In this document: positions 7,675 to 16,933 of the stretch, one piece after another
Position numbering within the stretch: position 1 is the first letter of the stretch
Layout: the number at the start of each line of letters is the position of its first letter
Assembly (NCBI GenBank): GCA_002494885.1
Contig: DACV01000007.1
Span: 152,256-216,255, forward strand
From: Methanobacterium sp. UBA44
GTDB taxonomy: Archaea; Methanobacteriota; Methanobacteria; Methanobacteriales; Methanobacteriaceae
Direction: 5' to 3'
Length of the DNA: 64,000 nucleotides
Translations under genes and position numbers: made by a program
Notes under the pieces: model-generated
Told to the model about the DNA's origin: nothing
Database searches by the model: none
Seen by the model: the letters and a program-made list of their open reading frames with translations, nothing else

Positions 7675-9927
7675 TTATAAATCGCTTTGAAAATAGTTTT
7701 CTAATCCTGTTAAAGGTATAAAATCAATATTATTTACTTTATGAAAAGCTGATAAATGTACTTCATATGTCACAAAAGCGTGTTTAATGGCCCATTCTTT
7801 AGTATCTGAAACTTTGAAATATTTTAAAAAGAGTTCCATATGTTCAGAAACAAATTTTACTTTTTTCATTAATTGCTTTGAGTGATTTTTTTTCTTATTA
7901 GAGTCAAAATATTTGTTAAACTCATTACGCAACTCTTTAGGAGTTAAAGCTTTCATTACATCCTTTGCTTCCAAAACATAGATTATTTTATTTGTTTTAT
8001 CAACCACTAAACAATCAATTTCACCACATTCTGGTTCATTTGGAAGTGAATTATCGATGTTTTTAAATTTTTTCAGATTTGAAACGACATTCTCAGGGCC
8101 AAATATGTCAGATGCAAGTTTATCTACTTCTTTTTCTAAATTTTTATTGTGTAATTTTTCCATCTTTTTAAGTTCTTTTTTAAGTTCACCTTCTTTTAAT
8201 TTGTAAGGGAAACGTCCAGTTGAGATTTTATTAGCATATATTCCTCCTGCAGAATGAACAGACCATACACCATAAAGATAGTATATTTTTCCATTATCTG
8301 AAAACTTAATTAATGGTTTTATACTAAATCGATTCTCATTCATTCGAAGCAAATTTGGTAAAAATGGATCTTGTTTTTTAAAGGTTTCATAAGGAAGAGA
8401 AATAAATTCAAGCACGTTTATGATTGTTGAATCCGAGATTTCCTGATTTATTATATTTTTTATTGTACTTTTTATTTCTTTTACTAAAGAATTTTGATCT
8501 AAACAAATCATAGGGTAATACTCATCATTTTGAGGATTTATATGGAGTGCAATAGTAAAAATTATATTTAAAAATTCAGTATATTTAAATCCAAGCTCAT
8601 TTTCAAATGCTTTTTCAACACCATCATATTCCGGACCTAACCCTTCTTCACCTTTTTCTTCTTTTGAAACATCTTTCGCTCTTTCGTATTTGACTAAATC
8701 GTCTTTAAGTCCTCTTTTGCTATGATTAATTAAATAATCATCACCATCAAATGTCTTTTTTTCATCCAGATCTATGGAATAATCATTATTTATAATTATT
8801 TCATAAGGAATTACTTTATAATGTATTAAATCAGATGTACGGACTACTTCACAAGCCATAGTTGCTAGAACTTCTAAATATTGGAAGCTTTTAATGTTAA
8901 TATCTTTTCCAGCTTGAGAATTTATTTTTAAAATTGTTTCTATTAAATGTTGGAAACTATTATTCCTTACAACGGCATCTTCAAGAAACTTTGCTTTCTC
9001 TTCAACTAAATTATATTCAATATTGGTTTTTTGAGAGATTCCGAAACCAATCTCCATTGATTCTCTATAATTTCTTAAAAATTCAATTTGAGCATAAATA
9101 GAATATAAAAGAGTATCGTTATATTTTTTAATTTCTTTTTCCAGTTCAGATTGAAGAAAAATAAATATGTCATTTAAAATTTGCTTTGATTCTTCGCTAT
9201 CATACTTTCCAGGTTTGATAGAATTGCTTTTCAAAAATTCCATTAACATTCTTTCAACTTCTTCTTTTGAAGTTTCAGAACTATCTATAGGAGGAGAATA
9301 GTTTAAAACTCTTTCAGTTAATGGCCTTATTTTTTCTAAAGGAAATCCAGGTATTCCATCATGTATATTCTCTTTTATAAATTTTTCCCCCTTATCTTCA
9401 ATTTCATCCGGTTTTAAATCCTTTCTTAATTCAGAATAAACATTTGTAACTATATTCTTAATAATAAGTTGTTCAGCATGATTATTTTCTATTGAAAATA
9501 GTTCATTGATATAATCAATTGAATACACTATAATTGTTTCGAATAACTCCATATTTGAAGATGAATCAAAATATATTGGATTTACTTGACTTACTTTGCC
9601 TGATAAGTTGCTTTTAATACGTGAACTTCTTTTACAATAACTATCAGCAAAAATAAATATATTGATTAGTCTTTTATTAAGTTCACATTCTTTAAAAATC
9701 CCATTAAATTCTTTTTGTAACTTATTTAAATAGAAAGCTATTAAATGACCTATATGATGGCTTAATTGCAACTCTTGTCCTTCTATAGCAAGATCAACAC
9801 CAACATATATTGCTATTTCTTTATCATCTAGTTTAACAACAAATAAACTTGAATTATTTTTAGGATCATATAAAAAGTCAATTCCTTCTTTAATTGTCTG
9901 TTTAATATATTTTCCCTGCATTAACAT
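7675..9927 (-). CDS. Large uncharacterised protein with C-terminal PD-(D/E)XK nuclease-like domain
   Basis: 750 residues; I do not recognise the N-terminal 550. They are helix-rich and lysine/glutamate-rich without transmembrane segments. The C-terminus has a clear PD-(D/E)XK core: EID (Asp638), a beta strand, then LEAKD (Glu653, Lys655). An upstream helix (KEVDKLASDIFG) could supply the first acidic residue. Restriction and repair nucleases share this fold. The start has GGAGG six bases before the ATG. The gene lies between hsdS and the AAA ATPase inside a type I restriction locus, which suggests defence. It may act with the ATPase as an NTP-driven effector; that is inference. Its base composition is more AT-rich than hsdM or hsdR, so it may have arrived separately. 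Confidence 0.6.
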   Translation of the reverse strand: MLMQGKYIKQTIKEGIDFLYDPKNNSSLFVVKLDDKEIAIYVGVDLAIEGQELQLSHHIGHLIAFYLNKLQKEFNGIFKECELNKRLINIFIFADSYCKRSSRIKSNLSGKVSQVNPIYFDSSSNMELFETIIVYSIDYINELFSIENNHAEQLIIKNIVTNVYSELRKDLKPDEIEDKGEKFIKENIHDGIPGFPLEKIRPLTERVLNYSPPIDSSETSKEEVERMLMEFLKSNSIKPGKYDSEESKQILNDIFIFLQSELEKEIKKYNDTLLYSIYAQIEFLRNYRESMEIGFGISQKTNIEYNLVEEKAKFLEDAVVRNNSFQHLIETILKINSQAGKDINIKSFQYLEVLATMACEVVRTSDLIHYKVIPYEIIINNDYSIDLDEKKTFDGDDYLINHSKRGLKDDLVKYERAKDVSKEEKGEEGLGPEYDGVEKAFENELGFKYTEFLNIIFTIALHINPQNDEYYPMICLDQNSLVKEIKSTIKNIINQEISDSTIINVLEFISLPYETFKKQDPFLPNLLRMNENRFSIKPLIKFSDNGKIYYLYGVWSVHSAGGIYANKISTGRFPYKLKEGELKKELKKMEKLHNKNLEKEVDKLASDIFGPENVVSNLKKFKNIDNSLPNEPECGEIDCLVVDKTNKIIYVLEAKDVMKALTPKELRNEFNKYFDSNKKKNHSKQLMKKVKFVSEHMELFLKYFKVSDTKEWAIKHAFVTYEVHLSAFHKVNNIDFIPLTGLENYFQSDL

Positions 9928-10046
9928 AGAATTCCTCCAATAAATTTTAAATATAAATTTTTTAGAAGCTTTTTAATATTTTATTTGCAATTTAACACAT
10001 TTTAATCTGATTACATTTGTCAATAAGTAGCAATAGTTTCCAATCT

Positions 10047-11237
10047 TTATGGTGGGTAATACCCGTCAACTTCCTTTTTATGCTTAATCCAACCCTCTAA
10101 CATGCGGTCAGCTATTTCATATTTGGATTCAGCTCCAAATGTGACTATTCCTCTGTTTTTAAGGACATCTAAATATTTTGTAAAAGTCATTCTGGAAAAT
10201 TCCACTGACTTTTCAAGCTCGCTCCAGCTTTGAGGTCCGTTTTCTGCTATCTGTATCATTATCTCTTTTTCTTTTTCGTTAAGCGTTCCCCATATCCTTA
10301 TCCACATTACAGTGATCTGATCCATCTTCTCAAAAAACGTTTTCTTGATTTTAGCGGCATCGTAAGTCTCCCCAGAAGATAACGTATTGCAGAAACTGTT
10401 TATAATTGCAGGCACGCCCCTTGTACACCCATAAAAGCGTTCAAGCCCGTCTTGAGTGAAACTAATTTCTCCCACCTTTTCAGCAAGATAACCCTCCGTT
10501 TCTTCCCTGGTAAATGGGTCAACATTAACCTGTATCATTCGGCCCCCAAAAGCGCCGTTTCCACCGTTTATCATCTCCACGATCTCGCTTGTTTTGGAAA
10601 TTGAGCCAGTGAATATGTAGCTGACGTTATCCTGGTCCTGGGTGTAACTTCTAATTAGCCAGAAAAATGAATTGGGATTTTCCAATTCTCCTAAAAGCTG
10701 GAATTCATCCACAACTATTACAAATCCTTTAATAGCACCTTCTGATGCATCAACCACCTTTTGGGGAAATTTCATTACAAAGTGGCTTAACTTTTCATAG
10801 TTATCCCTGGTTTCAGGCACTGCTATGCCTAAAATACTCCCCGCTTCTTTAAAATCATATTTTTCCATTCTCCTTTTAACTAAAAAATCATTTATTTTAT
10901 GATATATTCCACTTAAAACATCCTCTTCTCCCCTTAAGGCATGATTCATTGAATCCAGCAAGCTGTGCATTATCAATTCTTCATTAATTTTTCCCCTTTG
11001 ATTCCCATAAATTTTGGAAATATCGATATAAGCTACTAATATGTTATCTGGCAATTCTTTCAACAACTTTTTTAAAAGATATGTTTTTCCCACTCCTCTA
11101 AGCCCTGTAACTAATATCTGTTCCGATATATCTTCATTTAAAGCATTTAAATAATGCTTTATCTTTTTTAAATCTTTTTCTCTGTTATAAAAATGTTTAT
11201 CTAAATTTTTGGGAATACTTAATGGCAGAATGGGCAT
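10047..11237 (-). CDS. Archaeal AAA ATPase with C-terminal winged helix (ATPase_2 type)
   Basis: 396 residues. Walker A GLRGVGKT at 45-52, Walker B VIVVDEF with Asp177-Glu178, and a sensor-1-like YIFTGS near 210 place it in the archaeal ATPase_2 group of STAND/AAA proteins. Residues about 320-385 form a winged helix (SWSELEKSVEFSRMTFTKYLDVLKNRGIV). This order, ATPase then winged helix, also occurs in Orc1/Cdc6, although the sequence is not a standard Orc1. The GGTGAT site overlaps the region next to the ATG. Directly upstream lies a four-copy 46-bp palindromic array (11281-11434) that its winged helix may bind. It sits between hsdR and the PD-(D/E)XK gene. Role in defence or replication is inferred. 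Confidence 0.75.
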   Translation of the reverse strand: MPILPLSIPKNLDKHFYNREKDLKKIKHYLNALNEDISEQILVTGLRGVGKTYLLKKLLKELPDNILVAYIDISKIYGNQRGKINEELIMHSLLDSMNHALRGEEDVLSGIYHKINDFLVKRRMEKYDFKEAGSILGIAVPETRDNYEKLSHFVMKFPQKVVDASEGAIKGFVIVVDEFQLLGELENPNSFFWLIRSYTQDQDNVSYIFTGSISKTSEIVEMINGGNGAFGGRMIQVNVDPFTREETEGYLAEKVGEISFTQDGLERFYGCTRGVPAIINSFCNTLSSGETYDAAKIKKTFFEKMDQITVMWIRIWGTLNEKEKEIMIQIAENGPQSWSELEKSVEFSRMTFTKYLDVLKNRGIVTFGAESKYEIADRMLEGWIKHKKEVDGYYPP

Positions 11238-11280
11238 AATATCACCATATTATGTTTGACAAATTTTCATTTTTCAATAG

Positions 11281-11434
11281 GTATATTTTATTATACTAAA
11301 TATAATAATGTTTATATTTTCAATGAGTATAATATATTATACTAAGTATAATTTATAGTAATTTTAGGAGAGGTATAATAAATTATACCAGATATAATTT
11401 ACATTTATTTTAGAAAAGGTATATTTTACCATAC
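11281..11434. repeat. Four-copy 46-bp tandem array with 16-bp palindromic cores
   Basis: The 16-base cores at 11281-11296, 11327-11342, 11373-11388 and 11419-11434 start exactly 46 bases apart. Copy 2 is a perfect palindrome (GTATAATATATTATAC); the others keep the GTATA and mostly the TATAC half-sites. Each of the first three cores is followed by a TATAAT-like segment, so the units are related beyond the core. The array fills the gap between the hsdR stop and the ATPase start and lies in the ATPase promoter region. It looks like an operator or iteron array. Confidence 0.8.
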
Positions 11435-11562
11435 TACTTCCCTAACACATATTTAAGCCATATTTTAGTTTTAAATCTCTTAAAGTGATTTATTAATTTC
11501 CTATAAAATTAAATCAGTATATTCTTTAAAACAAAATCTCTACAAAAATTTTTCAATATATA

Positions 11563-14304
11563 TCAGCACATCTTAATCTTATTACACTTATCAACAAGCG
11601 CCCGCAACTCATCAATCCTGAAAATATCCAGCGGGCGCTCATCTGCAAGCGGTGACGCTGCAAAGTCCTCAATTTCAATATGTTTTCTCTCTGCAAATAC
11701 TTTCTTTAAAAGCAGTAAAAAATCCATCTGCCTTGAATTATAATGATGTCCAGAAATAATATACTTATCAAAACGCTCTTCAATCAATTCCTTCGGATCT
11801 TTCTCCCGGCTCAAGCCGATGATTTCACGTAAAAATAATAAAAAATCCTTTTTATGATACTTTTGAATGTTTTCAATGCTTAATTCTGGGCGGAGCGCTG
11901 AAAGCTCTTTTTCAAGCTCTAAAAGTTCGTTTGATGTGATGCATTGGCCATTCCTAATCTTACGCACTATTTCGTTTCTTTCAAGAAGTGCTTTAAGCTC
12001 CTCATCATCTGCTATTTCTTTTTCAAATTTTTCACGGCTTATAACAAGGTCCGGAGCGTCGATAATTATCAGTTTCTTTCTATCCGGCTCAAAATATTTC
12101 ATGAGCGGTGCCAGGTTCTTAACCATGAATTCAACATCACCAAAGGTGATATCTTCCCAGAAATCCTCGTTTAAAACCTTTATAATGCTCATCCGGTTTT
12201 CATTTATTTCAGTTAAATTATCCTTCTGCAGAATGTTTTCTGCCCGCTCCTGAACGTACTCCCTGATTTTATCTATTCCATCAAGTTTCCGATCTAAAAT
12301 AAAGCCCAACAGTTTTTCAGTTGTAAGAATAAATGAGGATACATTGGCATTTGTACCCTGATTAAGAATCATGAGGGGTGAAATTTCAGTTAAAAGCTCT
12401 TTGATGTACTCTTCAAGTTTAAAAGGGTCATTTTTAATTTGATTTATAACATGGATTTTTTCCCTCACAATGAACGAATCTTCATCAAGTGATTCGATTG
12501 TATCCATGATTTTGTCGGTTATAATTTCCTTCTGGCTTTGCGTGAGGTTCTTTTTTAAGAGTATGACCCGCTGGTCAAATATCTTTGTTATAACATCTTT
12601 TTGGATCCCCTTTTCTTTAGGAGGCTCCAAATGGAAAAGTATGTTAGAATGGTCGCCGAATTTAAAGTCGAAGATAAAGAAATCTTTTTTATCCCTATCT
12701 GGAAGCCATTCTGGATTTTTACACGCTTCCCTGTTTCTTGTTCCTCTCCCCAACATCTGCCAGAACCTGATATGAGAAAATACAGGCCTAATAAACACTA
12801 AATTGCACACTTCAGGAATATCAACGCCTGTATCAAGCATTCCCACAGATAGTGCTATTCTGGGCTCGCTGTTTTGCTTGAAACGCTTAACTTCATCATC
12901 TGCCCTGGACATATTTGAAGTTATGACCTGAACATCGTTTGAAAGGTTCGGGAACAGCTTTCCAAATACAGTTTTTACGTACTGGGCGTGACGCTGGCTA
13001 GCACAGAAAAATATTGACTTGCAGGGCAATCCTTCATCAGATTTGTAGCATTTTTCCATGAATTCCCTTATTATAATTTCATTTGTCTTGTTGTCCATGA
13101 AAGCACGATCAAATTCAGGCCCTGTAAATTCTGTTAGCTCCGGGTCGTGTTCCTGCCTTCTTAACTGGTCTTTCAGGTTTGAAGTTAATTCTCCACCTGA
13201 AATGCCTTGTGAAAGCACTTTTGTGCCGATTATTTCTGCCCTGTAGGGCACTAAAACTCCATCACGTACTGCTTCATCGTATGGATACTCTACTGTGGGT
13301 TTGCCCTCACCACAATCAAAAAGCGCATAGGTATTTCTCGTTTCATGTTCGCTTGGTGTAGCAGTAAGTCCAATCTTAATTGCATCAAAATACCGGTTGA
13401 TTAAATTATTTCTATCATAAATAGAACGGTGAGCTTCATCAAAAACAATTAAATCAAAAAATCCTGGGCTAAATTTTTCAAAAAGCCTATTATCATTTCC
13501 ATTCATTAAAGTCTGAATAGTAGAAACGTAAAGCCGTCCAGTTGTTGAAAAACCTTCGCGTAAATCTGTAACCGGTTCTCTAAAGAATTTTTTGAAACCA
13601 TCAGATTTTGCCTGATTAACAAGCGCAATTCTATCCGCGATGAAGAGAACGTTGCGCACCATGTTAGAATTAATAAGAAGGTCAATTATGGCCATAGCAA
13701 CCCTTGTTTTACCGGTACCAGTTGCCATCTGCACAAGTGCCTTTTTATGGCCGTCTGAAAAGTGTTCGCTTAATTTCCTCACTATTTGTACACTTCTCGC
13801 CCTATCTACAATGTTGGAGTTAACTTTAACCTCTTTTGGATCTCTTTTCTTCTTATAAAGCTCCTTTCTGCCCCTTAAGTCGTCCTGTGAAAAGGGCCCG
13901 CTGACTTTTCTTTCAATTCCATCCTCGTCAATAAAAAGCCATATTCTGCCGTTAGTTAAAAAAATAGGTATTTTACGGTTAATCTGGCTTTCAATGTCTT
14001 TAGAATAGGTCCTAGCCTGGATTCTACCATTCTTTTCATCCTTTGAAAATCCCTTAGCCTCAATTATTGCTAAAACTGAATTATCTTCATCCAGTAAAAC
14101 GTAATCAATGAACCTGCCCACATTCCTTTCTGGGTTACCTTCAAAATAAGCGTAATCTTTGTTTTTAAAGTCTGATTTAACAGAGTTGACTTCCTCTTTA
14201 ATATATTTTTTAAGCCAGCCCCTTTTTTCCAGTAAGGGATCTATATACTCCTTTCTGGTTTTGTGTTCACTAATTAACAGATTTTCATCGGTAGATGAGT
14301 CCAT
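11563..14304 (-). CDS. hsdR: Type I restriction-modification system, restriction/translocase subunit
   Basis: 913 residues. The N-terminal HSDR_N nuclease domain has a PD-(D/E)XK core with Asp67 (RFIDY) and Glu82-Ala-Lys84. The superfamily 2 motor has Walker A ATGTGKT at 194-200, DEAH at 289-292, the SAT-like GLTATP, and the motif VI region MLGRGTR near 527. The C-terminus is helical and would contact HsdM/HsdS. It is intact, so with hsdS and hsdM the system is complete, but the latter two are separated from it by two unrelated genes. There is no ribosome binding site; a TATA box 27 bases upstream of the ATG implies a leaderless mRNA. Confidence 0.95.
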   Translation of the reverse strand: MDSSTDENLLISEHKTRKEYIDPLLEKRGWLKKYIKEEVNSVKSDFKNKDYAYFEGNPERNVGRFIDYVLLDEDNSVLAIIEAKGFSKDEKNGRIQARTYSKDIESQINRKIPIFLTNGRIWLFIDEDGIERKVSGPFSQDDLRGRKELYKKKRDPKEVKVNSNIVDRARSVQIVRKLSEHFSDGHKKALVQMATGTGKTRVAMAIIDLLINSNMVRNVLFIADRIALVNQAKSDGFKKFFREPVTDLREGFSTTGRLYVSTIQTLMNGNDNRLFEKFSPGFFDLIVFDEAHRSIYDRNNLINRYFDAIKIGLTATPSEHETRNTYALFDCGEGKPTVEYPYDEAVRDGVLVPYRAEIIGTKVLSQGISGGELTSNLKDQLRRQEHDPELTEFTGPEFDRAFMDNKTNEIIIREFMEKCYKSDEGLPCKSIFFCASQRHAQYVKTVFGKLFPNLSNDVQVITSNMSRADDEVKRFKQNSEPRIALSVGMLDTGVDIPEVCNLVFIRPVFSHIRFWQMLGRGTRNREACKNPEWLPDRDKKDFFIFDFKFGDHSNILFHLEPPKEKGIQKDVITKIFDQRVILLKKNLTQSQKEIITDKIMDTIESLDEDSFIVREKIHVINQIKNDPFKLEEYIKELLTEISPLMILNQGTNANVSSFILTTEKLLGFILDRKLDGIDKIREYVQERAENILQKDNLTEINENRMSIIKVLNEDFWEDITFGDVEFMVKNLAPLMKYFEPDRKKLIIIDAPDLVISREKFEKEIADDEELKALLERNEIVRKIRNGQCITSNELLELEKELSALRPELSIENIQKYHKKDFLLFLREIIGLSREKDPKELIEERFDKYIISGHHYNSRQMDFLLLLKKVFAERKHIEIEDFAASPLADERPLDIFRIDELRALVDKCNKIKMC

Positions 14305-14324
14305 AATAATATGGAATGAAGAAC

Positions 14325-14338
14325 ACTTATAAATAAGT
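14325..14338 (-). promoter_or_regulatory. hsdR promoter with inverted repeat
   Basis: ACTTAT-AA-ATAAGT at 14325-14338 is an inverted repeat that also contains the TATA element in the minus direction. Its centre is about 27 bases from the hsdR ATG, the distance for a leaderless transcript. The palindrome could be an operator overlapping the TATA box, but that is inference. Confidence 0.45.
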
Positions 14339-14473
14339 TCCTTTTTAATTTTTACAATCCAGTTTAGACTTCAGTAAACTAATCAACATTAAATAAATTC
14401 CCCCTGGAGTTGAATTTATTAGTTCTAACTTAAAAATAAAATATTAACCACAGAAAATCTATTTTACTGAAAG

Positions 14474-15091
14474 CTATCCTGATTTATCCATAAAAACAGC
14501 AGCAGCTTTCCTTGTTTTAGGGCTTGAACTCTCTAATTGCTCCTCTACGAACTTTTTAACCTTCTCTTTATTCTCAATTTCAGGATAAATCTTCTGCAAA
14601 GATTCTATTGAATGAGCTTTGATCATTTCTGTCTGCTTGCCCTGATGAATCTTATCGATGTTCAAAAGCATCTCAATTACCCTTTCTTGAAGTTTGGGCT
14701 TGTTCAAAGCAATTTTACTGGAATTCAATGCAACATGAGACGCGGTCATTGCTTTGCTCCCTCCAAGAATCCCATAATAATCGTTGAAAATAGTTTCAAA
14801 TTTGTTTTCAGGATCTACAGCCGTAAGATTGGCCAGAATGTAGATTGCAATATATTTATGGTAATTATTTTTGCTTTTGAGCATTTCTACAAAATAATCC
14901 CATTTAACGTAGAGAAACTCAGGATTTTCCTCGCTTACAATCTCCAGTGTTTTAAAGCTATTACCTCTTATGATATTATTCTTTGATAAAATCCCTTCCA
15001 TTAACTTTTCAAGTAAATCATCGTTATATAACACTTTTTGGGCCAGTTCCTCAATATCAACCTTTTTTGCATCCAGATTATATCCTGACAT
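14474..15091 (-). CDS. HEAT-repeat-like helical protein
   Basis: 205 residues made of repeated helical pairs of about 35 residues, for example GNSFKTLEIVSEE, NYHKYIAIYILANLT and KAMTASHVALNSSKIA, and it ends in SSPKTRKAAAVFMDKSG. This is the pattern of HEAT/ARM repeats, which form protein-binding solenoids. It has no catalytic motif. GAGGG six bases before the ATG supports the start. It lies 17 bases downstream of the EFR1-type gene in the same direction, so the two are probably co-transcribed and could form a complex. Specific function unknown. Confidence 0.6.
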   Translation of the reverse strand: MSGYNLDAKKVDIEELAQKVLYNDDLLEKLMEGILSKNNIIRGNSFKTLEIVSEENPEFLYVKWDYFVEMLKSKNNYHKYIAIYILANLTAVDPENKFETIFNDYYGILGGSKAMTASHVALNSSKIALNKPKLQERVIEMLLNIDKIHQGKQTEMIKAHSIESLQKIYPEIENKEKVKKFVEEQLESSSPKTRKAAAVFMDKSG

Positions 15092-15108
15092 TTAAATCCC
15101 TCAATAAA

Positions 15109-15897
15109 TTATTTTAAAAATTCTTTTACCTTAACCCCGCGGTACGTTTTACCTTTATAGTTAAATTTAGCAGGCATTGCTCTGCGCGGACAGAAAGAAA
15201 CACACCTTAAACAATATTCGCAGTTTAATCCATGTTCTGGATATCCTTGTTCCCCTTCCTTTATGTTCTCAACAGGACATATATCAAAGCAAATTCCACA
15301 TTTATTGCATTTTTCTCTGTCCGGATTAAATAGGAACCATTTCTGGTGCAGATCAACTCCAGTAAGTTTCAGAGCACCAATAGAGATAAAATGCATTGCA
15401 TCGGATAAAACAGGGACTCTGCCCCATTCAGTTTTGCCATCTATAATGTCCAGAGCATATTTTTCTGCAGCAATCAGCCCTTTTTCCACTGTTTTTTTGT
15501 TGCTTTCCCTATCACGTATGAAAAATATGTTAGCAGGCATTTGAATCTCTTTTGCCCCAATAGGATTGTATCCTTGCTTTTTAACTATTTCACGCATAGG
15601 ACCTATAATTCCTCCAGAGAACCCGCCAAGAGTATCAACCATAAAAATATCAGTGCCTTCAGCTTTTGGTAAAGATTTTATAAATTCCCAGACAAATGGA
15701 TACGTTGATAATACAGCTACAGGGAACGCTATTCCAATTGTATGCTCTAAATTAATAATAGAAGGATCTGATTCCTCAATTTTATGTATATTTACATTAA
15801 TCCCATTCTTTTCAAAGGTTTCACTCATTTTCTTAACAACTAAGAGAGTATTTCCAGTTCCTGAAAAATAGTAAAAATCAATATCATTGATATGCAT
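15109..15897 (-). CDS. EFR1-type flavodoxin-ferredoxin fusion
   Basis: About 262 residues. The N-terminal flavodoxin-like domain begins with YYFSGTGNT, the FMN phosphate-binding loop. The C-terminus has two 4Fe-4S motifs, CNKCGICFDICP near 200 and CEYCLRCVSFCP near 230. This is the EFR1 family arrangement, an electron carrier or oxidoreductase whose partner is unknown. I chose the ATG at 15897 because the GGAG ribosome site abuts the first possible ATG (15906) and is nine bases from the second. It leads a two-gene unit with the HEAT-like protein. Confidence 0.8.
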   Translation of the reverse strand: MHINDIDFYYFSGTGNTLLVVKKMSETFEKNGINVNIHKIEESDPSIINLEHTIGIAFPVAVLSTYPFVWEFIKSLPKAEGTDIFMVDTLGGFSGGIIGPMREIVKKQGYNPIGAKEIQMPANIFFIRDRESNKKTVEKGLIAAEKYALDIIDGKTEWGRVPVLSDAMHFISIGALKLTGVDLHQKWFLFNPDREKCNKCGICFDICPVENIKEGEQGYPEHGLNCEYCLRCVSFCPRRAMPAKFNYKGKTYRGVKVKEFLK

Positions 15898-15906
15898 AAT
15901 TTTCAT

Positions 15907-16352
15907 CTCCTATAATAATTAAAAAAAATAATATTTAAATTATGCTTTTTCAATCTGGATGATCTCTCTTAACTTTACCTATTTTTATGATTAATACGGC
16001 TTCATTATTTTCCTGAAATAATTCTCTCTAATTGTTAATCTTAAAACGTGCCACACTGCATTTCAATATTTCATATCAAAACTAATCTATAAAATTTAAT
16101 TTTTGTTACAAACACTTCATAATTTTATTAAATCAATAAGAGAATATTGTGTATTTTATTTGTAATAAGAACCCATACAGAAATTCAAAGGCCTAAATAA
16201 TACATCTAAACATTTTTAGAAAATCATGGATAACTTATATACTGATGAAAGTACAATATAAAATTGAAACAAAAATTATAAATAGAAGTTAAAAATTAAA
16301 TTTAAGTTTTTAAAATTGAATTGAAATTTAGCTTTTTAATTATTTACTGAAT
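15907..16352. other. AT-rich intergenic region between divergent genes
   Basis: About 450 bases upstream of both the EFR1 gene (minus) and the coiled-coil gene (plus). TATA-like stretches lie around 16216-16222 and 16255-16260. I see no RNA gene or repeated element. Confidence 0.4.
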
Positions 16353-16364
16353 GGAGATGTTACC

Positions 16365-16880
16365 ATACGTAACCTAAATGAAGAACTAAACGCGTTTTTA
16401 GAGGATGCAGGGAAAAATAAAGAATTAAAAATCATAGACAACGAACTAATAGATATGCAGAGCCAGCTTGAAGACCTTGAAAGCAAAAAAGCAAAATATC
16501 ATAGGGACATTACTAATTTAAAAGCCAATATCGAGACCCTGAAAGAAAAAAAAGGATCCGATAAAAAATCAGTTGAAGATATCAAAAAGAAAGAAAAAAA
16601 ATTGAATCAACTTGTAAATGAGTATGAACAGCTTGAAGTTAGTATAGATAAAAAAATTAGCGATATAACCTGTTTAAAAGATAAAAAGAATGAATTAATT
16701 AAAAAGTGCCTCATGAAGCTTCATTCTGATATGAAAAAACATCACCAGAAAGTGAATGAAGATCACGACAGGTATGTAGAACTGTACACAAAGGCAAGAG
16801 AAGAGAGGCATGTTTTAGAGAGAAAGATGATGAATCTGAAATCAATAGTCTATAAAAATTACAAGGTGAGATTGGTATAA
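16365..16880 (+). CDS. Coiled-coil protein, probable ATA start
   Basis: About 171 residues, almost entirely heptad-patterned coiled coil rich in Lys and Glu (for example SQLEDLESKKAKYHRDI, KKEKKLNQLVNEYEQLE). It contains one cysteine pair region and no enzyme motif. The first ATG in frame is at 16455, but the 30 upstream codons also code for helix (NLNEELNAFLEDAGKNKEL) and have no stop. GGAGA at 16353-16357, seven bases from ATA at 16365, makes that codon the likely start. A structural or regulatory role is possible; the function is unknown. It is convergent with the DUF2098 gene. Confidence 0.55.
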   Translation: MRNLNEELNAFLEDAGKNKELKIIDNELIDMQSQLEDLESKKAKYHRDITNLKANIETLKEKKGSDKKSVEDIKKKEKKLNQLVNEYEQLEVSIDKKISDITCLKDKKNELIKKCLMKLHSDMKKHHQKVNEDHDRYVELYTKAREERHVLERKMMNLKSIVYKNYKVRLV

Positions 16881-16933
16881 CTAATTAATGATTTTAACAA
16901 AATAAAAAAAATATAAGAACTATGTGAGCTTGA

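Noticed and set aside
10047..11237. Orc1/Cdc6 replication initiator
   Set aside because: The ATPase plus winged-helix order and nearby repeats fit, but the sequence is of the ATPase_2 type and lacks recognisable Orc1 motifs, so I kept only the general call.
11281..11434. CRISPR array
   Set aside because: Repeat units are 46 bases with imperfect palindromic cores and related spacers; there are no unique spacers of constant length and no cas genes nearby.
12470..12775. Plus-strand frames within hsdR
   Set aside because: hsdR is a full-length conserved protein on the other strand; these are shadows of its codons.
16357..16377. Upstream six-codon ORF (MLPYVT) before the coiled-coil gene
   Set aside because: It begins directly at the ribosome site with no room for initiation, so it is more likely chance; the ATA start in frame explains the site better.
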